From: Brevipalpus yothersi
Lineage: Eukaryota; Arthropoda; Arachnida; Trombidiformes; Tenuipalpidae
Length of the DNA: 64,000 bases
Direction: 5' to 3'
NCBI GenBank assembly: GCA_003956705.1
Contig: QZCP01000079.1
Location: 249,665 to 313,664 of the forward strand
Shown: positions 36,873-47,198 of the stretch, piece by piece
Layout of the letters: every line of letters starts with the position of its first letter
Numbering within the stretch: position 1 is the first letter of the stretch
Made by a program: the position numbers and the translations under genes
Notes under the pieces: generated by a model
What the model saw: only the letters and a program-made list of their open reading frames with translations
Told to the model about the DNA's origin: nothing
Databases searched by the model: none

Positions 36873-38590
36873 TTAACACCATGAGAAGAATGGTCGAGCA
36901 TTTTGGAAGCTCCGAGTGAATTGTTCCGTCATAACTCTGATTCGGCTGCTACTACCTCGCCCTGCCACACGAATTCTTTCTACTACGATTGTGGGCATTT
37001 GGACCAGCTCAGCCGGACTTTTGCTCTCTTTCAAGGCTTGAGTGAGATTTAATATCTGTCCTCGCATGACGGACATCTGTTTTTCAAACAAATTTCTATC
37101 AAAGCCTCGATCGATCTAAAAAGTTGCGAGAAGAAAGCAACATAAACAAGCAATATCACAGACTCAAGTGATTAGGCTCTTACCCTGAAAAGTTCATACA
37201 GCTCATCACAGAGCTCTTGAACATAGTTCATATCTGATAGCTGAGGAAGAACTAGATCAACGATTGCTTTGGAAAATGGGACTTTTGCGTAGGACAACCA
37301 AGCCCAATGAAATGGATCTTAAGAATAAGGAAAAAAATAGTGCTTATTACATAAAATAATTAGAAATAGATGTAATTCTTCTTACATGCTCTCCATTCAT
37401 CTGGATGTTTGAAAGGAAAAGATAATCCATTATCAATAGCAGCTATTTTGATTAGAAGTTCTTTGTTTTGTGCTCGGTTCGATGATTCTACATGCTTTTT
37501 TGGTTCGTCTTTATTGTACTTGATCAACCAATTATCAGTGCTTCGATCGGTGTTTCTGATGATGTAATCTAGAATAACTAATCTCTCGAATTGGAGTTGA
37601 AAGTCTCGTTGAACATCTTCAGACGGAGGATTGTCTGTGAACAGCTTCAGGACTGTCGAAGCATCATCGTAATCATTAACATATGTTTGGAAAGATCCAA
37701 CCTGAAGGTTTGTCACCAAGAACAACAGATTTTTAGAAACGGATTCATGAATGGAATAGAATAAAAACAATACCTTGTATGGAAGGCCAATCCTATTAAA
37801 GCGCCGACCAACAGTGGGGAACCTTTCAGAGAGATTTCGTTTTGTCTTGGCCTTCGCTCTATCGATAGCGCTGTAATTAAAAGTTTTGCTAGCCAACTTA
37901 ACAACCTAAGCACACAATGAGAATTAGAGAATGAGAATAAATTAGGTATGCAATTGCTTGATTAATTACGCTTGGCTACATTCTAGATGATAATGAGGTG
38001 TAAAGAATATAAGAATAAATATTCCCTATCCTCACACTATATGTGGCTTGAAGATGCTTCCTCGTCTCACTTTATCAATAACAGATGATAGCTAAAATAG
38101 ACTCACTCTAGTTTTTGGAACAATATTCAATTGAAGCTTCTGATCAACTATGGAAGCTCCTACTTCAGATAGATATCCTTGATTGGGAATAAGACAGCCA
38201 CGACCAAAACAGCAGGGACTACAAAGTTTGTGCATCCATTTGGTCCATTTGGGATTCAAGAGACCGTATGGTTCTTCATCTTTTGGTTTGAAAACTCCGA
38301 TTCTTCGCTGAGGACACGATAAGAACGAAGAGAGAAAAGAAAAAAAATTTGCATCAAGATCAAATAATTCTCATCATGACCGATCAAAACGACAGCCTCA
38401 TCTTTTAGCATGAACTTAATTATGAATCTAATGGAATCCATCAACTTACCAATTGGGAATCGAGAACAAAATAACTACCACTTGATCCTTTGGAGATACG
38501 TTCAGGATAGATCGCCTGTTCAATGGCAACTTCAGCTTCTCGTACCAAAGCTGTGAACTCTGGATCATCCTCGAACACATTAATGCTCAT
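36873..38590 (-). CDS. PI4KII: Phosphatidylinositol 4-kinase type II
   Basis: Makes PI4P on trans-Golgi and endosomal membranes. Six exons, 38590-38450, 38307-38107, 37905-37774, 37701-37386, 37317-37184 and 37115-36873, join in phase to give 388 residues. Conserved segments run through the protein: DPEFTALVREAE, ERISKGSSGSYFV (nucleotide loop), GVFKPKDEEPYG (catalytic Lys), QFERLVILDYIIRNTDRSTDNWL (catalytic loop), IKIAAIDNGLSFPFKHPDEWRA (metal binding) and FEKQMSVMRGQILNLT. The palmitoylated CCPCC box of vertebrate enzymes is CSPCC here, followed by FGRGC. The third intron (37773-37702) is 72 nt and stop-free. An 11-codon upstream ORF overlaps the start codon. Confidence 0.93.
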
Positions 38591-38622
38591 TGACCAGTGG
38601 TCAATCCTGGGTCAGGTCTCAT
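38587..38622 (-). promoter_or_regulatory. Upstream ORF of PI4K type II
   Basis: ATG at 38,622 (minus) opens 11 codons whose TGA overlaps the main ATG (sequence CAATGAGC), the same ATGA overlap seen at Polyhomeotic next door. Confidence 0.5.
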
Positions 38623-38742
38623 TCTTTCAAGTAGTGGCTGTGATTACATGTATCATTCACTTTTCAGCTGAACAGCTTGATGATGACTTGAATTAAATCA
38701 CACAACAACAATTGGATTATCTCAATAATCTTGAAGGTTTTT

Positions 38743-38800
38743 GAGCGGCTTTTGATATTGACAAACAAAATATCGATAGTTGCTATTTAGAAGTCGATAT
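38743..38800 (+). promoter_or_regulatory. GAGCGGC + two ATCGAT-type sites, PI4K type II promoter
   Basis: TTTTTGAGCGGC (ending 38,749), AAAATATCGATA (38,767-38,778) and GTCGATAT (38,793-38,800), in that order, lie about 150-210 bp upstream of the PI4K type II start. It is the same compound motif as at 33.6 and 40.35 kb. Confidence 0.5.
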
Positions 38801-38902
38801 CCTTGTGTCTCCTTTTTTCCGATACACACGGTGAATTGCTGTGAACTACATAAGTTTACCAGTGATAGTTGAATTTAAGGGCTCATGCTGTACAATGATG
38901 CC

Positions 38903-40182
38903 TTAAACACGAGCTTGCTTACGCTTTCTATTCGAACGCCGGATTCCACGTTCGTTTTCTTTTTGGTTATTGGTAGTAGAAGCAGATTCTCTTTCTTGTG
39001 AAGGGATGTTAATATTCGAAGGTGAAATTTCTTCGAAGACTCTACTCCCTCTTTTTCGCTTATTACTTTTCCTCTCTTCCTCTCGTTCTTCTTCTTCTTC
39101 TTCTTGTTCTTTTTCTCGCCCGTTTCTCGTCTCATCCATGTCGGGCATGATGGATTGACTAACTGATTGAGGTGAGAAAATACCTTGTGAAACTTCAAAA
39201 CGTACTGACTTTGGCTCAAAGTTTTGAATTGAGTCTAACGATGTTGAGAGAGGGTTTTTCCTCAAAGGGCTGTCGGACGGTGGAGGCGATTGATATTGCC
39301 AGTCTGCGAAAGTACTTTGGATAGGACTCGGACAACCACCACCGGGAGTAACGACGGGAACTTTAGGTGCAATTCGACGAGAAGAATGAGGAGTTTCAAT
39401 ACCTTTTCCAGGAGTTGAGGTTCTTTCCTCCTCCAGAATACTAAGATTTGTAGCACGACTTTTTTGCTCATTTCTCCTCTGCTGCCAAATGGAAGTGGAA
39501 GTGGAAGCTTCTGGTAGAGAGCGTAAGGATTTGAGTCGCGTTGAATTTAAATTATCAATTGTGTCTAACTCTAGTTCTTGATCAAATTTATGGTCAAAAA
39601 TATAGAGTGGATCATGCTTTTTCACTGAGTCTTCAATTGATTGATTGAAAGTTGTCAGGACATCGTGAAGCTGTCTAGTTTTCTCCAGTCCTCTCTTAAT
39701 ATCCTCCATAAATTCATTATATTCCTTGAGTAAAGAAGTAAAATGAAAACAAAATCCATCAAATTTGTAAGAACACTTTTTGAAAATTTTTCAACTCACT
39801 TTTCGTGCTGCTGTAGTTTTGATGAGAAATTCTTTCTTCTGACGCTCAAGATCACTTTTCATTTGTTCATTTTCCTTCAATAATAAAACATTGGCATGAA
39901 CTAGATCACCATTCTTTTCTTCCAGATCAACAATTCGCTCTTCCAACATAAGATTAGTTCGCTCCAAAATATCGCACTTGAGAGCCAACTCTTCGGGAGT
40001 ATAGCTACTTTCATCAAATCGTGATGAGACACCAGTATGTGAATTTTCACATTGACCCACTCTGTAAAATAAACATTATAGACACACACACAAAGACAAT
40101 CAATTAAACATGTACAATCTGTTAAGTACAAGTAAAACTTGACAGCTTCCCAGCACACTTACCTTAAATCAGATTCTGACAT
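38903..40182 (-). CDS. Coiled-coil, shugoshin-like protein, copy 2
   Basis: Inverted second copy of the gene at 23.4-25.0 kb. Exons 40182-40163, 40061-39800 and 39724-38903 join in phase to give 367 residues. The coiled-coil region is essentially identical to copy 1, and the Ser/Pro middle differs at only a few positions. The Glu/Arg region is short (EKEQEEEEEEREEERK) and the basic tail GIRRSNRKRKQARV is kept. The 75-nt second intron contains an early stop (GTGAGTTGA), unlike copy 1. Near-identity of intron and exons indicates a recent duplication or gene conversion. Similarity to copy 1 covers about 130 bp upstream and ends at the stop codon. The gene is divergent from ZNF207/BuGZ. Confidence 0.72.
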
Positions 40183-40328
40183 AACTTGATATCATTCCCT
40201 CTCTCTCACACTCACAGTAAAAACAGGTATATATCACATAGAGTGACAATAAATAGAGTTCATTAAAAAATATGTTGATCAAATTAAATTAAAACACAAC
40301 ATACACAACTTAATTCAGATTGATTTTT

Positions 40329-40392
40329 GAGCGGCTTTAGAATCAAAAGTTTTGATACAAAATATCGATACTTGATTTTCTGGAATCGATAT
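40329..40392 (+). promoter_or_regulatory. GAGCGGC + two ATCGAT-type sites, shared promoter
   Basis: TTTTTGAGCGGC (ending 40,335), AAAATATCGATA (40,359-40,370) and AATCGATAT (40,384-40,392) lie in the 363 bp between the starts of shugoshin-like copy 2 (minus) and ZNF207/BuGZ (plus). Copy 1 of the shugoshin-like gene lacks this module. Confidence 0.5.
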
Positions 40393-40545
40393 GTCTCCTC
40401 TTTTTTTTTGATACAATTTTCATTCAATATTTTGATTTTGATTTTCAATGAGAATCAAGATTTTCTCTGTGTGTCTGTTTTGTGTGTGTAAAAAGTTGTA
40501 ATTATTAATTAATTAAATTATCTATTATTTTGAATTGTATTAATT

Positions 40546-41619
40546 ATGGGACGAAAAAAGAAGAAGCCAATGAAGCCATGGTGCTGGTATTGTAATCGAG
40601 AGTTTGATGATGAAAAAATTCTCATACAACACCAGAAAGCGAAACATTTCAAGTGTCCAACATGTCATAAAAAATTGTATACAGGTCCAGGTATGGCCAT
40701 TCATTGTATTCAAGTACACAAGGAAACTATTGACAAGATACCCAATGCTTTGCCCAATCGAAACAGTGTTGATATTGAAATATACGGAATGGAAGGTATA
40801 CCTGAAGCTGATCTCCGGGAACATGAACGTCAAAAAGGCTCCACAGACGGTAGTTTCACAAGTCAATCATCCATTGGACCATCGGTAATGGGAGCCAAAT
40901 TGCCACCATCATTGGCCGCCAATTCAGCGGCAATGGCTGCGGTGGCCACCGGAATGATTCCACCACAAGCTGTTGGCCTCAATGTAGCCTCAGGTGCATC
41001 ACCATACATGTTACCTGGTTATTTACCGACACCACCATATCCACCACCGGTTGGCATATCACCAGCCGCTGTTGGCTCAGCCAACCCATACAATCTTCCA
41101 GCCGGCTATGCGGCCATACCACCGCCATCATTTATCACTCCTCAACAATTGGCCAGTGCTCCACCACCGATGCCTGGTATTGCGTCTCAACCTAATCAGC
41201 CTCTATTTCCATCAGTTAACAGTGCTGGTGGAGATGCTGGAATATCTAATGTTGTAGGTGCTGATTTTAAACCTTTAACACCTACCACAACCAGCGCAAC
41301 AATATCTAAGCCCGCTTCTACAGTGGCCTCTTCAGGTGCTACATCTAAAATTGTTCATCCTGAAGAAGATATTTCTCTGGAAGAATTGCGCGCTAGACAG
41401 AGTAAATATACCAGCCCAAATAATAATAGTAATGTACAACCTAATCAATCGGGATCAGCCGTATACAATGGTGTATCTGATGGTGCATCCAGTTATTCAT
41501 CTCCATCTCAGCTTCCAACACAAAGCTTACCTCCTGTTAATCCTCCTCCCCCTATGCCCAACCATCCACCGTCTTCTGGAGCACCTTCATTCCGATCAAC
41601 ATTTAGACCGGCATATTAA
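40546..41619 (+). CDS. ZNF207: ZNF207/BuGZ, Bub3-binding zinc finger protein
   Basis: Spindle and kinetochore protein that stabilises Bub3. It is a single exon of 357 residues. The N-terminus MGRKKKKPMKPWCWYCNREF and the pair of C2H2 fingers (CWYCNREFDDEKILIQHQ, CPTCHKKLYTGPGMAIHC) are diagnostic. The region after residue ~100 is Pro/Ala/Ser-rich and low in charge, as in BuGZ, which phase-separates and binds microtubules. A GLEBS motif (HPEEDISLEELRARQSKY, about residues 268-285) supplies the Bub3-binding site. The gene shares a short divergent promoter with the shugoshin-like copy 2, so two candidate mitotic genes may be co-regulated. Confidence 0.92.
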   Translation: MGRKKKKPMKPWCWYCNREFDDEKILIQHQKAKHFKCPTCHKKLYTGPGMAIHCIQVHKETIDKIPNALPNRNSVDIEIYGMEGIPEADLREHERQKGSTDGSFTSQSSIGPSVMGAKLPPSLAANSAAMAAVATGMIPPQAVGLNVASGASPYMLPGYLPTPPYPPPVGISPAAVGSANPYNLPAGYAAIPPPSFITPQQLASAPPPMPGIASQPNQPLFPSVNSAGGDAGISNVVGADFKPLTPTTTSATISKPASTVASSGATSKIVHPEEDISLEELRARQSKYTSPNNNSNVQPNQSGSAVYNGVSDGASSYSSPSQLPTQSLPPVNPPPPMPNHPPSSGAPSFRSTFRPAY

Positions 41620-42325
41620 TATCAAGGATTACCCTATTGATTGCATAAATGCACCATATTTCGTCGTTGTCAAACTCATTCATGCAAAACTGGGTCAAAT
41701 AGAATTGTGTTACTTGATTAAAGTAACTTCTATACATCTTTGGCTCATCTTCAAATCAATTTATGAGTACAAGTATCAAAAGTAAAAGAAACTCTATTGG
41801 TACGAATTATGATCTTCACCTAAAGTGTGATTTATAATGGGATAACATTTCCAGCCATTGGGAATTTCTCAACACGAACATCACTTCAATAAAAACTTTT
41901 CTGACAGTAAGCATCCATTTTTCTCCGAACCTCTGCTTGAACGAACTGCTAAGTCTTTGTTGTATATGAGAACATCCAGAATTGCTCATCATCATTGCTA
42001 AGCAATACACTTACCCTGTATCAGCTTGGAGGTCAGTTCTCAATTCTGATGCTGACATGAATTTTATATATTGTATTCTGAAATTATTTCAAACAAATAT
42101 GCTCGATCGTAATTGGTTTTAAAATTAGAGGAAATATATATAAATATATTCTAGCTTACAAAATGTGAGCAGGTTTTATGAGTAAAGAACAGTTTAATGA
42201 ACTAGAATACCCCCGTTTTATGTAGTGAAATTCATGATGATTCTGAAATGGAATTAGTGATCCTGACCTTGATCATAACTATTGGTGGGAAAGTGGCTAA
42301 TTGGCCTTGTGGGTGTGTGTGCGAA
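41620..42325. other. Convergent 3' flanks of ZNF207 and SOD-like gene
   Basis: AT-rich sequence with no supported gene; it holds both 3' UTRs. Confidence 0.5.
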
Positions 42326-43646
42326 TCAACTGAATTTACTCAGCTGAATCAAACCACATGCAATCGGTTGCCCAGAATTTCCTGAACGTTTGCTTTCCGT
42401 ATCACCACTTCGACCCAAATCATCAGGTTTATCTGTGATCTATGTTTAATAGAGAAAATATTTCAGAATATTTCAGAATCATTTTACTGAATTTTCAAAC
42501 CATCTCTCTCTACTCACCACAACAGTTCTGTTGAGCACTGAGTATCCTCCAGTCAAGCTAATTATTTGATCTGTTAGATCGAAGTAGGCTATACCATCTC
42601 GATCAGAATAGATATTTCCCAAATCTCCAACATGTCTAACCCAATCATGTTTACCACCATGATCAGTTTTTTGAGGATTATAGTGTTCCCCACCAGTGGA
42701 GCAATCATTGCCGGTCAAAGATTTCTCCAAAATATGCAATCCATGAGCACCCGATGGTAGACCCACCACTTTGCCCCGAATAACTACCTGTTCATTCTCC
42801 TGGAAGAATATCGATTAGTTTTCCTAAAGTTAATTCAGATCTACATAATAATCTATGATGAAATTCTACGAATTACGCAATCCTCTTACCTCCTGTTCGA
42901 AACTTATTGTTCCTGTTATTTTATCAGATCCACGAATTTCGGCCACTGCACGAGCAACACGGTGCTGTGGAAAAGTGTATCCTCCTGGAGGCGGAAGAGC
43001 TGCATAAGCTGTTGGCATACCTCCTTGTCCAGGTGGATAGGTTGGATATCGAGGATACCAGCCATATCGATCATCAAAGCCCATAGAGCTGTCAGCAAAA
43101 TTAGCTGGTCCTGGTAAAACTGGATACTTAGCGTCATAATTATAATTTGAACTGGACGATGGATAGATGGGACTCGATGGTGGTGAACCGAAACCAAGGA
43201 AAGGTGATGGATAATTTGGTGAACCTCCTGCTGGATATGTTTTCGGAGGCATCATCGGAGAAGGATATCTTTCACGATATTTCCAAAAAGCACTAGTATC
43301 ACCGTATGGGTCTCCGCCAGCCGCTGGTGACGGTGGAGGGACACGATTTTGATCGAAATAGTTGTAAGGGTACTTTGGTCCTAGTCCATAAGTGTTACTG
43401 GGTCCATAACCACGATAGCCTGGGAATCCACGATTGGCTATCGAGAATTGATAATGAAATTGACTTACTCAGATAACGAATTCGGTTTTTCCGGAAATGA
43501 GAATTAAAAGAGAACTCATTTTGTTGAAAGAAATAATTACCTGATGGAGAAGAAAAATCCACTGGATAATGGGCACTGATAACCCTTAATATTGATAGAA
43601 AGCTGATGAATTTGATAAAATTTATCCATCTCACTTCAAGAATCAT
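42326..43646 (-). CDS. Secreted SOD-domain protein lacking catalytic residues
   Basis: Exons 43646-43541, 43437-42890, 42799-42518 and 42439-42326 join in phase to give 349 residues. Residues 1-25 are a signal peptide with likely cleavage after VISA. Residues ~36-195 are a Pro/Tyr/Gly/Ser-rich region. The remainder is a Cu/Zn superoxide dismutase domain (GAHGLH, STGGEHYNP, RHVGDLGN, ISLTGGYSVLNRTVVV, SGNSGQPIACGLI). The metal site is damaged: the HVH pair is HIL, the later copper ligand in GDH is GGY, and the active-site Arg (SRLACG) is replaced (QPIACG). The zinc ligands and both disulfide Cys appear kept. Superoxide dismutation is therefore unlikely. It resembles Rsod-type SOD relatives. 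Confidence 0.85.
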
Positions 43647-44891
43647 GGTGAATTATGGTGATTATCAAATGATTTGAGTAAGAACTTGACGATTGAACTA
43701 GAAATGAGAAAAGAATCACTCTATTGCTCACTCCAATCCTAATGAGGGGTCGTTTCGTTTATTCACCGTGAGCTATGACGATGATTCCTGATGATGTTGA
43801 AAATATGAGTGACTTGCTTACTCTAACTCAACTCACAATTCTAGAGAATAGAGAAGTGGACTTTACCGCAGAAATGATCAAATCGAATGCAAAAGAGCTT
43901 GCTTCCTGATGGTCGTGATGATGAATCAGAAGGCATCTCCCCTTCTTCTCTCTCGCAAGTACAAAAGACTGAAATGTATTCTATTGGTGTTAGAGCAACT
44001 GTGAATCCGTTTACACAAGTCAGGGCCAAAATGACTACGGTTCACTTAGAATGAGTAAGTGAGAGAGAAAGAAAAAAGATCACAAAGAATCAAATTTGCT
44101 TATCATGGAGCTGTTACACCAAGTTTGGTTCATTCACAAGCCCATTCACTCATCTATCGCGATGTATGTGGGATATTTTTCTGGTCATTGATCTTAGCCC
44201 TGACGAATTTTTCTGTTTTTCTGTTTTTTTAGTGCTCAAAATGATGATGATCATTGTTGAATTGTAATAATTTATACTTTTGTAATATTTTTTATCATGA
44301 GCTTTCGTCATCACAACAATCCAACTCAAACGATCCGAAACCGAAGATATATATTCACAAACAAAGATTTTAGCGAACATTTTCCCCTTATCTACAAGAG
44401 TTAATCCAATCTTGTTAACTTCCGTGAAAGCTTCCGGGCTGAAATGTATTGCACTAACATGATATTGATCAGCTACATGTCATGGATTATTTATGATTTA
44501 TTATAAACATGGCCCAACTCAGCGATTCAATTTTTTTTTACTCTCCACTTAAATGAATCATAGTTGACTTGGAGTATTTTTCGTGAATTACCGACTGAGA
44601 GACCTCTTCGAAGAACTGTTCATGTAGTTTGAAATTCATTATACTAACCATCCTTGTGAGTGAAGATGCTAAGAGAAGAATGCAGAAAAATTTATTTAAA
44701 TCACATTGAGAGATAACTAGATGTCAAATATGAGATATCAAAGAGCGAGTTCAAGAATAATAACAAGAGAAATACAAAAATGCAAAAGAATGTCAAGAAA
44801 ATTCTACGAATGGCATGGATAGAAATGGACTATCTGACCTGTGAGCGTATAACTTCAGAACATTGGATGCCGATGCAGCGTGGAAGTGGAT
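43647..44891. other. Spacer with 3' flank shared by kinase copies
   Basis: The left part is upstream of the SOD-like gene. The segment 44,110-44,650 matches 58,040-58,560 downstream of another kinase copy. The 44,230-44,430 part is about 98% identical to 58,150-58,350 by eye, well above the similarity of the kinase exons. Confidence 0.6.
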
Positions 44892-46546
44892 TCATTCAGC
44901 ATCATCTGATTCAACCACTTCCCATTCTGATGGATCGAAAGTAACCTGATCCTGAGGCTGCAGTTTTTCATAATAACTTTGCCGCTCTTTTTCTAACTTG
45001 TCCTTCTCTTCTTTTAGAAGCATGATGTAGTGTTCAGCTGATCTTGGAGGATTCAAGATCATTCGCTGATTATCTTGGTTCAGAACATGTAATTCGCAGT
45101 ACTTTCTTATGCATTCCCTGACTTCTTTGATATGATCTTCGTAAATTTTGAAAGAGGGTTTAGGCTCCGAGCTTTTCGACTTTACAGGGATCAATTCAGA
45201 ATGACAGAGACGACGGATATCGCAATAATCGAGAAAATGGAAAGCATCCAAGTCTGGTGTGTATGGAATGTCGGACTGATTGAAAAAACAATGATCAATA
45301 TTTGTGATGATCGAATTGAAGGAAGCCTAACACGAAGAAAAAAGAGTTCATGAGTAATTTTCTAAGAGAAAATTTCGTCCATAATTCTCATGACTCACCA
45401 TTCGTAGAATATGTCTTTCCTTCAAATCAATTGTACTTTGCTTATGAGATAGGCTTGTTTCGCACAAGTCAGAAACCGAATTTTTATCATTGGAATGGGT
45501 GATTTTTTCACTAAGATTTGGAATATTCAAAGAAGTACATCTGGATGGATCGTTTTCATCGACAACCATAGCAAACAATTGTTGCATAATTTCCTGGACA
45601 GTTTTCATGTCTGGTCTTTTCACGCACTCATCATCCCAAGAGGAAACCATTAGCTTGAGAAAAATTTGATGTACCTCCTCAGGTGGCTTCAATCTTAGAC
45701 CTCGAGCACCAACTTTAAGCAACACCTGAAAAGACTTCAGATCTTTGAAAGGCTTTTCTCGTGTAATCATTTCCCATAGTAATACACCCCAACTATATAC
45801 ATCACATTTTTCTGTATAGCTTTCAGTTTTCATAACTTCTGGTGCCATGTAAGAGACACTTCCTCTCTTGTGTGACCTGTGTATCAACTGTACGTAGTGT
45901 TCCGAAGTCACACAGCTTAACTGTCATGCAATCATTGAACAAAAGTATACTGAAAAGAGAGAGAATTAGAGAGAGAATAAGAAATGATGTGAATCAATAT
46001 AATGCATGGTAAGCGTGACGTAAATTATTCACTTTTGAGGTTTCAGATCTCGATGCATCATTGGTCTGGGTTTGAGCGAATGAAGATAGGCTAGTCCACA
46101 GGCTGTTTGAAGACCCCAATTAATTACATGGGATAGAGAATATTCAATATCGGTAAGTTCATGTAAAATTCGTGACAGAGATCCAATTTCCGAGAGTTCC
46201 ATGACCAGAGATTTTTTTTCATCTTTCTTCGCAATTCCAAAAAATTTGATAATATTTGAATGATTCAAAACTGTTAAATGCCTTATTTCACCATCGTTCT
46301 CATTACGGTATCTAGGTATTTTAACAGCAACAAGCCTATTTTTCCATACAGCACGATAAACAGTACCATACGAGCCACTCCCGCAATCCTGTATCAAATA
46401 ATGATATTGTTCTTCAATAGGCCTAATACATGATTCATCAGGTAAAAAACAATGATATGATTAAAGTCATTCTCGCTTACCGCAATATATTCTATTTCTG
46501 ATGCTGGGATCTCTAACTCTCTTTCTAATGCATCGTTCTTTGCCAT
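44892..46546 (-). pseudogene. TAK1-like kinase unit A, frameshifted
   Basis: Four-exon TAK1-type MAP3K gene: 46546-46481, 46388-46033, 45949-45399 and 45326-44892. It has the ATP lysine (VAVKIP), HRDLKPQN and CDFGTLRT. It alone keeps a long C-terminal exon (145 codons) with a helical, charged region (DHIKEVRECIRKYCELHV, LLKEEKDKLEKERQSYYE) in the position of TAK1's TAB2/3-binding coiled coil. In exon 3, where other copies read ACACAAGGAAGGGGT, this copy has lost two bases (ACACAAGAGAGGAAGT), shifting frame in the activation segment just before YMAPEV. Everything after that point is open in the new frame. It is either a young pseudogene or an assembly error. Confidence 0.78.
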
Positions 46547-46912
46547 GCTGTAAAAATATGATTCGAGATACACTTTGTTCTCGAGACTAGATTGTTACAG
46601 ATTAAACAAATGAGCAAAACTACAATAAAAACCAAACTGCAAACTCCTAGGAATATTTAAAGGCTCTAGATTCGAATATTTCTCATGCAGAAAACTTTCT
46701 TGAGTCGAATAAAATTTTACCCGGTCATAAGACATAGTAACGAGGGGAGCCAAGCAACTATCATCTAGATTTCTTATTCGATGAGATAACAGTAGCAACG
46801 CTCTATGGAAGAAACTAATCTTCCATCGCTAGGAATGTTTATTATGGCCAACATAAATAATGAATGCAAACTTTGTTTCTCATTTTTTAACGTCACTCAG
46901 AAATTTGCTGAG

Positions 46913-47075
46913 AAAAGGTTGTTGGACTCTAATCTCTGACAATTTTTCGCTATCGGAAAATATACGAATGATTGAGACTAAATGAATCAAGATAGGTCCC
47001 CTAATTCCATTTCCATCGAAAGCAAGAGAGATGCAAGTTAATGGAAAGAGACTCTAGACTTCACACGAATGCCAG
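46913..47075 (+). pseudogene. Rab-like GTPase relic 1
   Basis: Degraded copy of exon 2 of the intact GTPase at 61.6-62.3 kb (matching GAAAATATAC-GATGATTG and GAGATGCAA-TTAATGG), plus strand, without an open frame. It lies on the 5' side of kinase unit A. Confidence 0.65.
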
Positions 47076-47198
47076 TGTAGTATTTAAGGAATTTCGATGA
47101 AGTCATGTTCCTCATTCATTTTTATTCTATGGTAATACAATTCTCTACCGATCACGAGACTTCACCTTCTATTTTCTGATCTTTCTGATGTAATCTAG

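Noticed and set aside
46595..46798. Open frame upstream of kinase unit A, repeated upstream of unit 4 (53,249-53,566)
   Set aside because: Similarity is explained by the duplicated 5' flank; the frame is not kept equally in all copies and lacks a recognisable domain. More likely promoter sequence.
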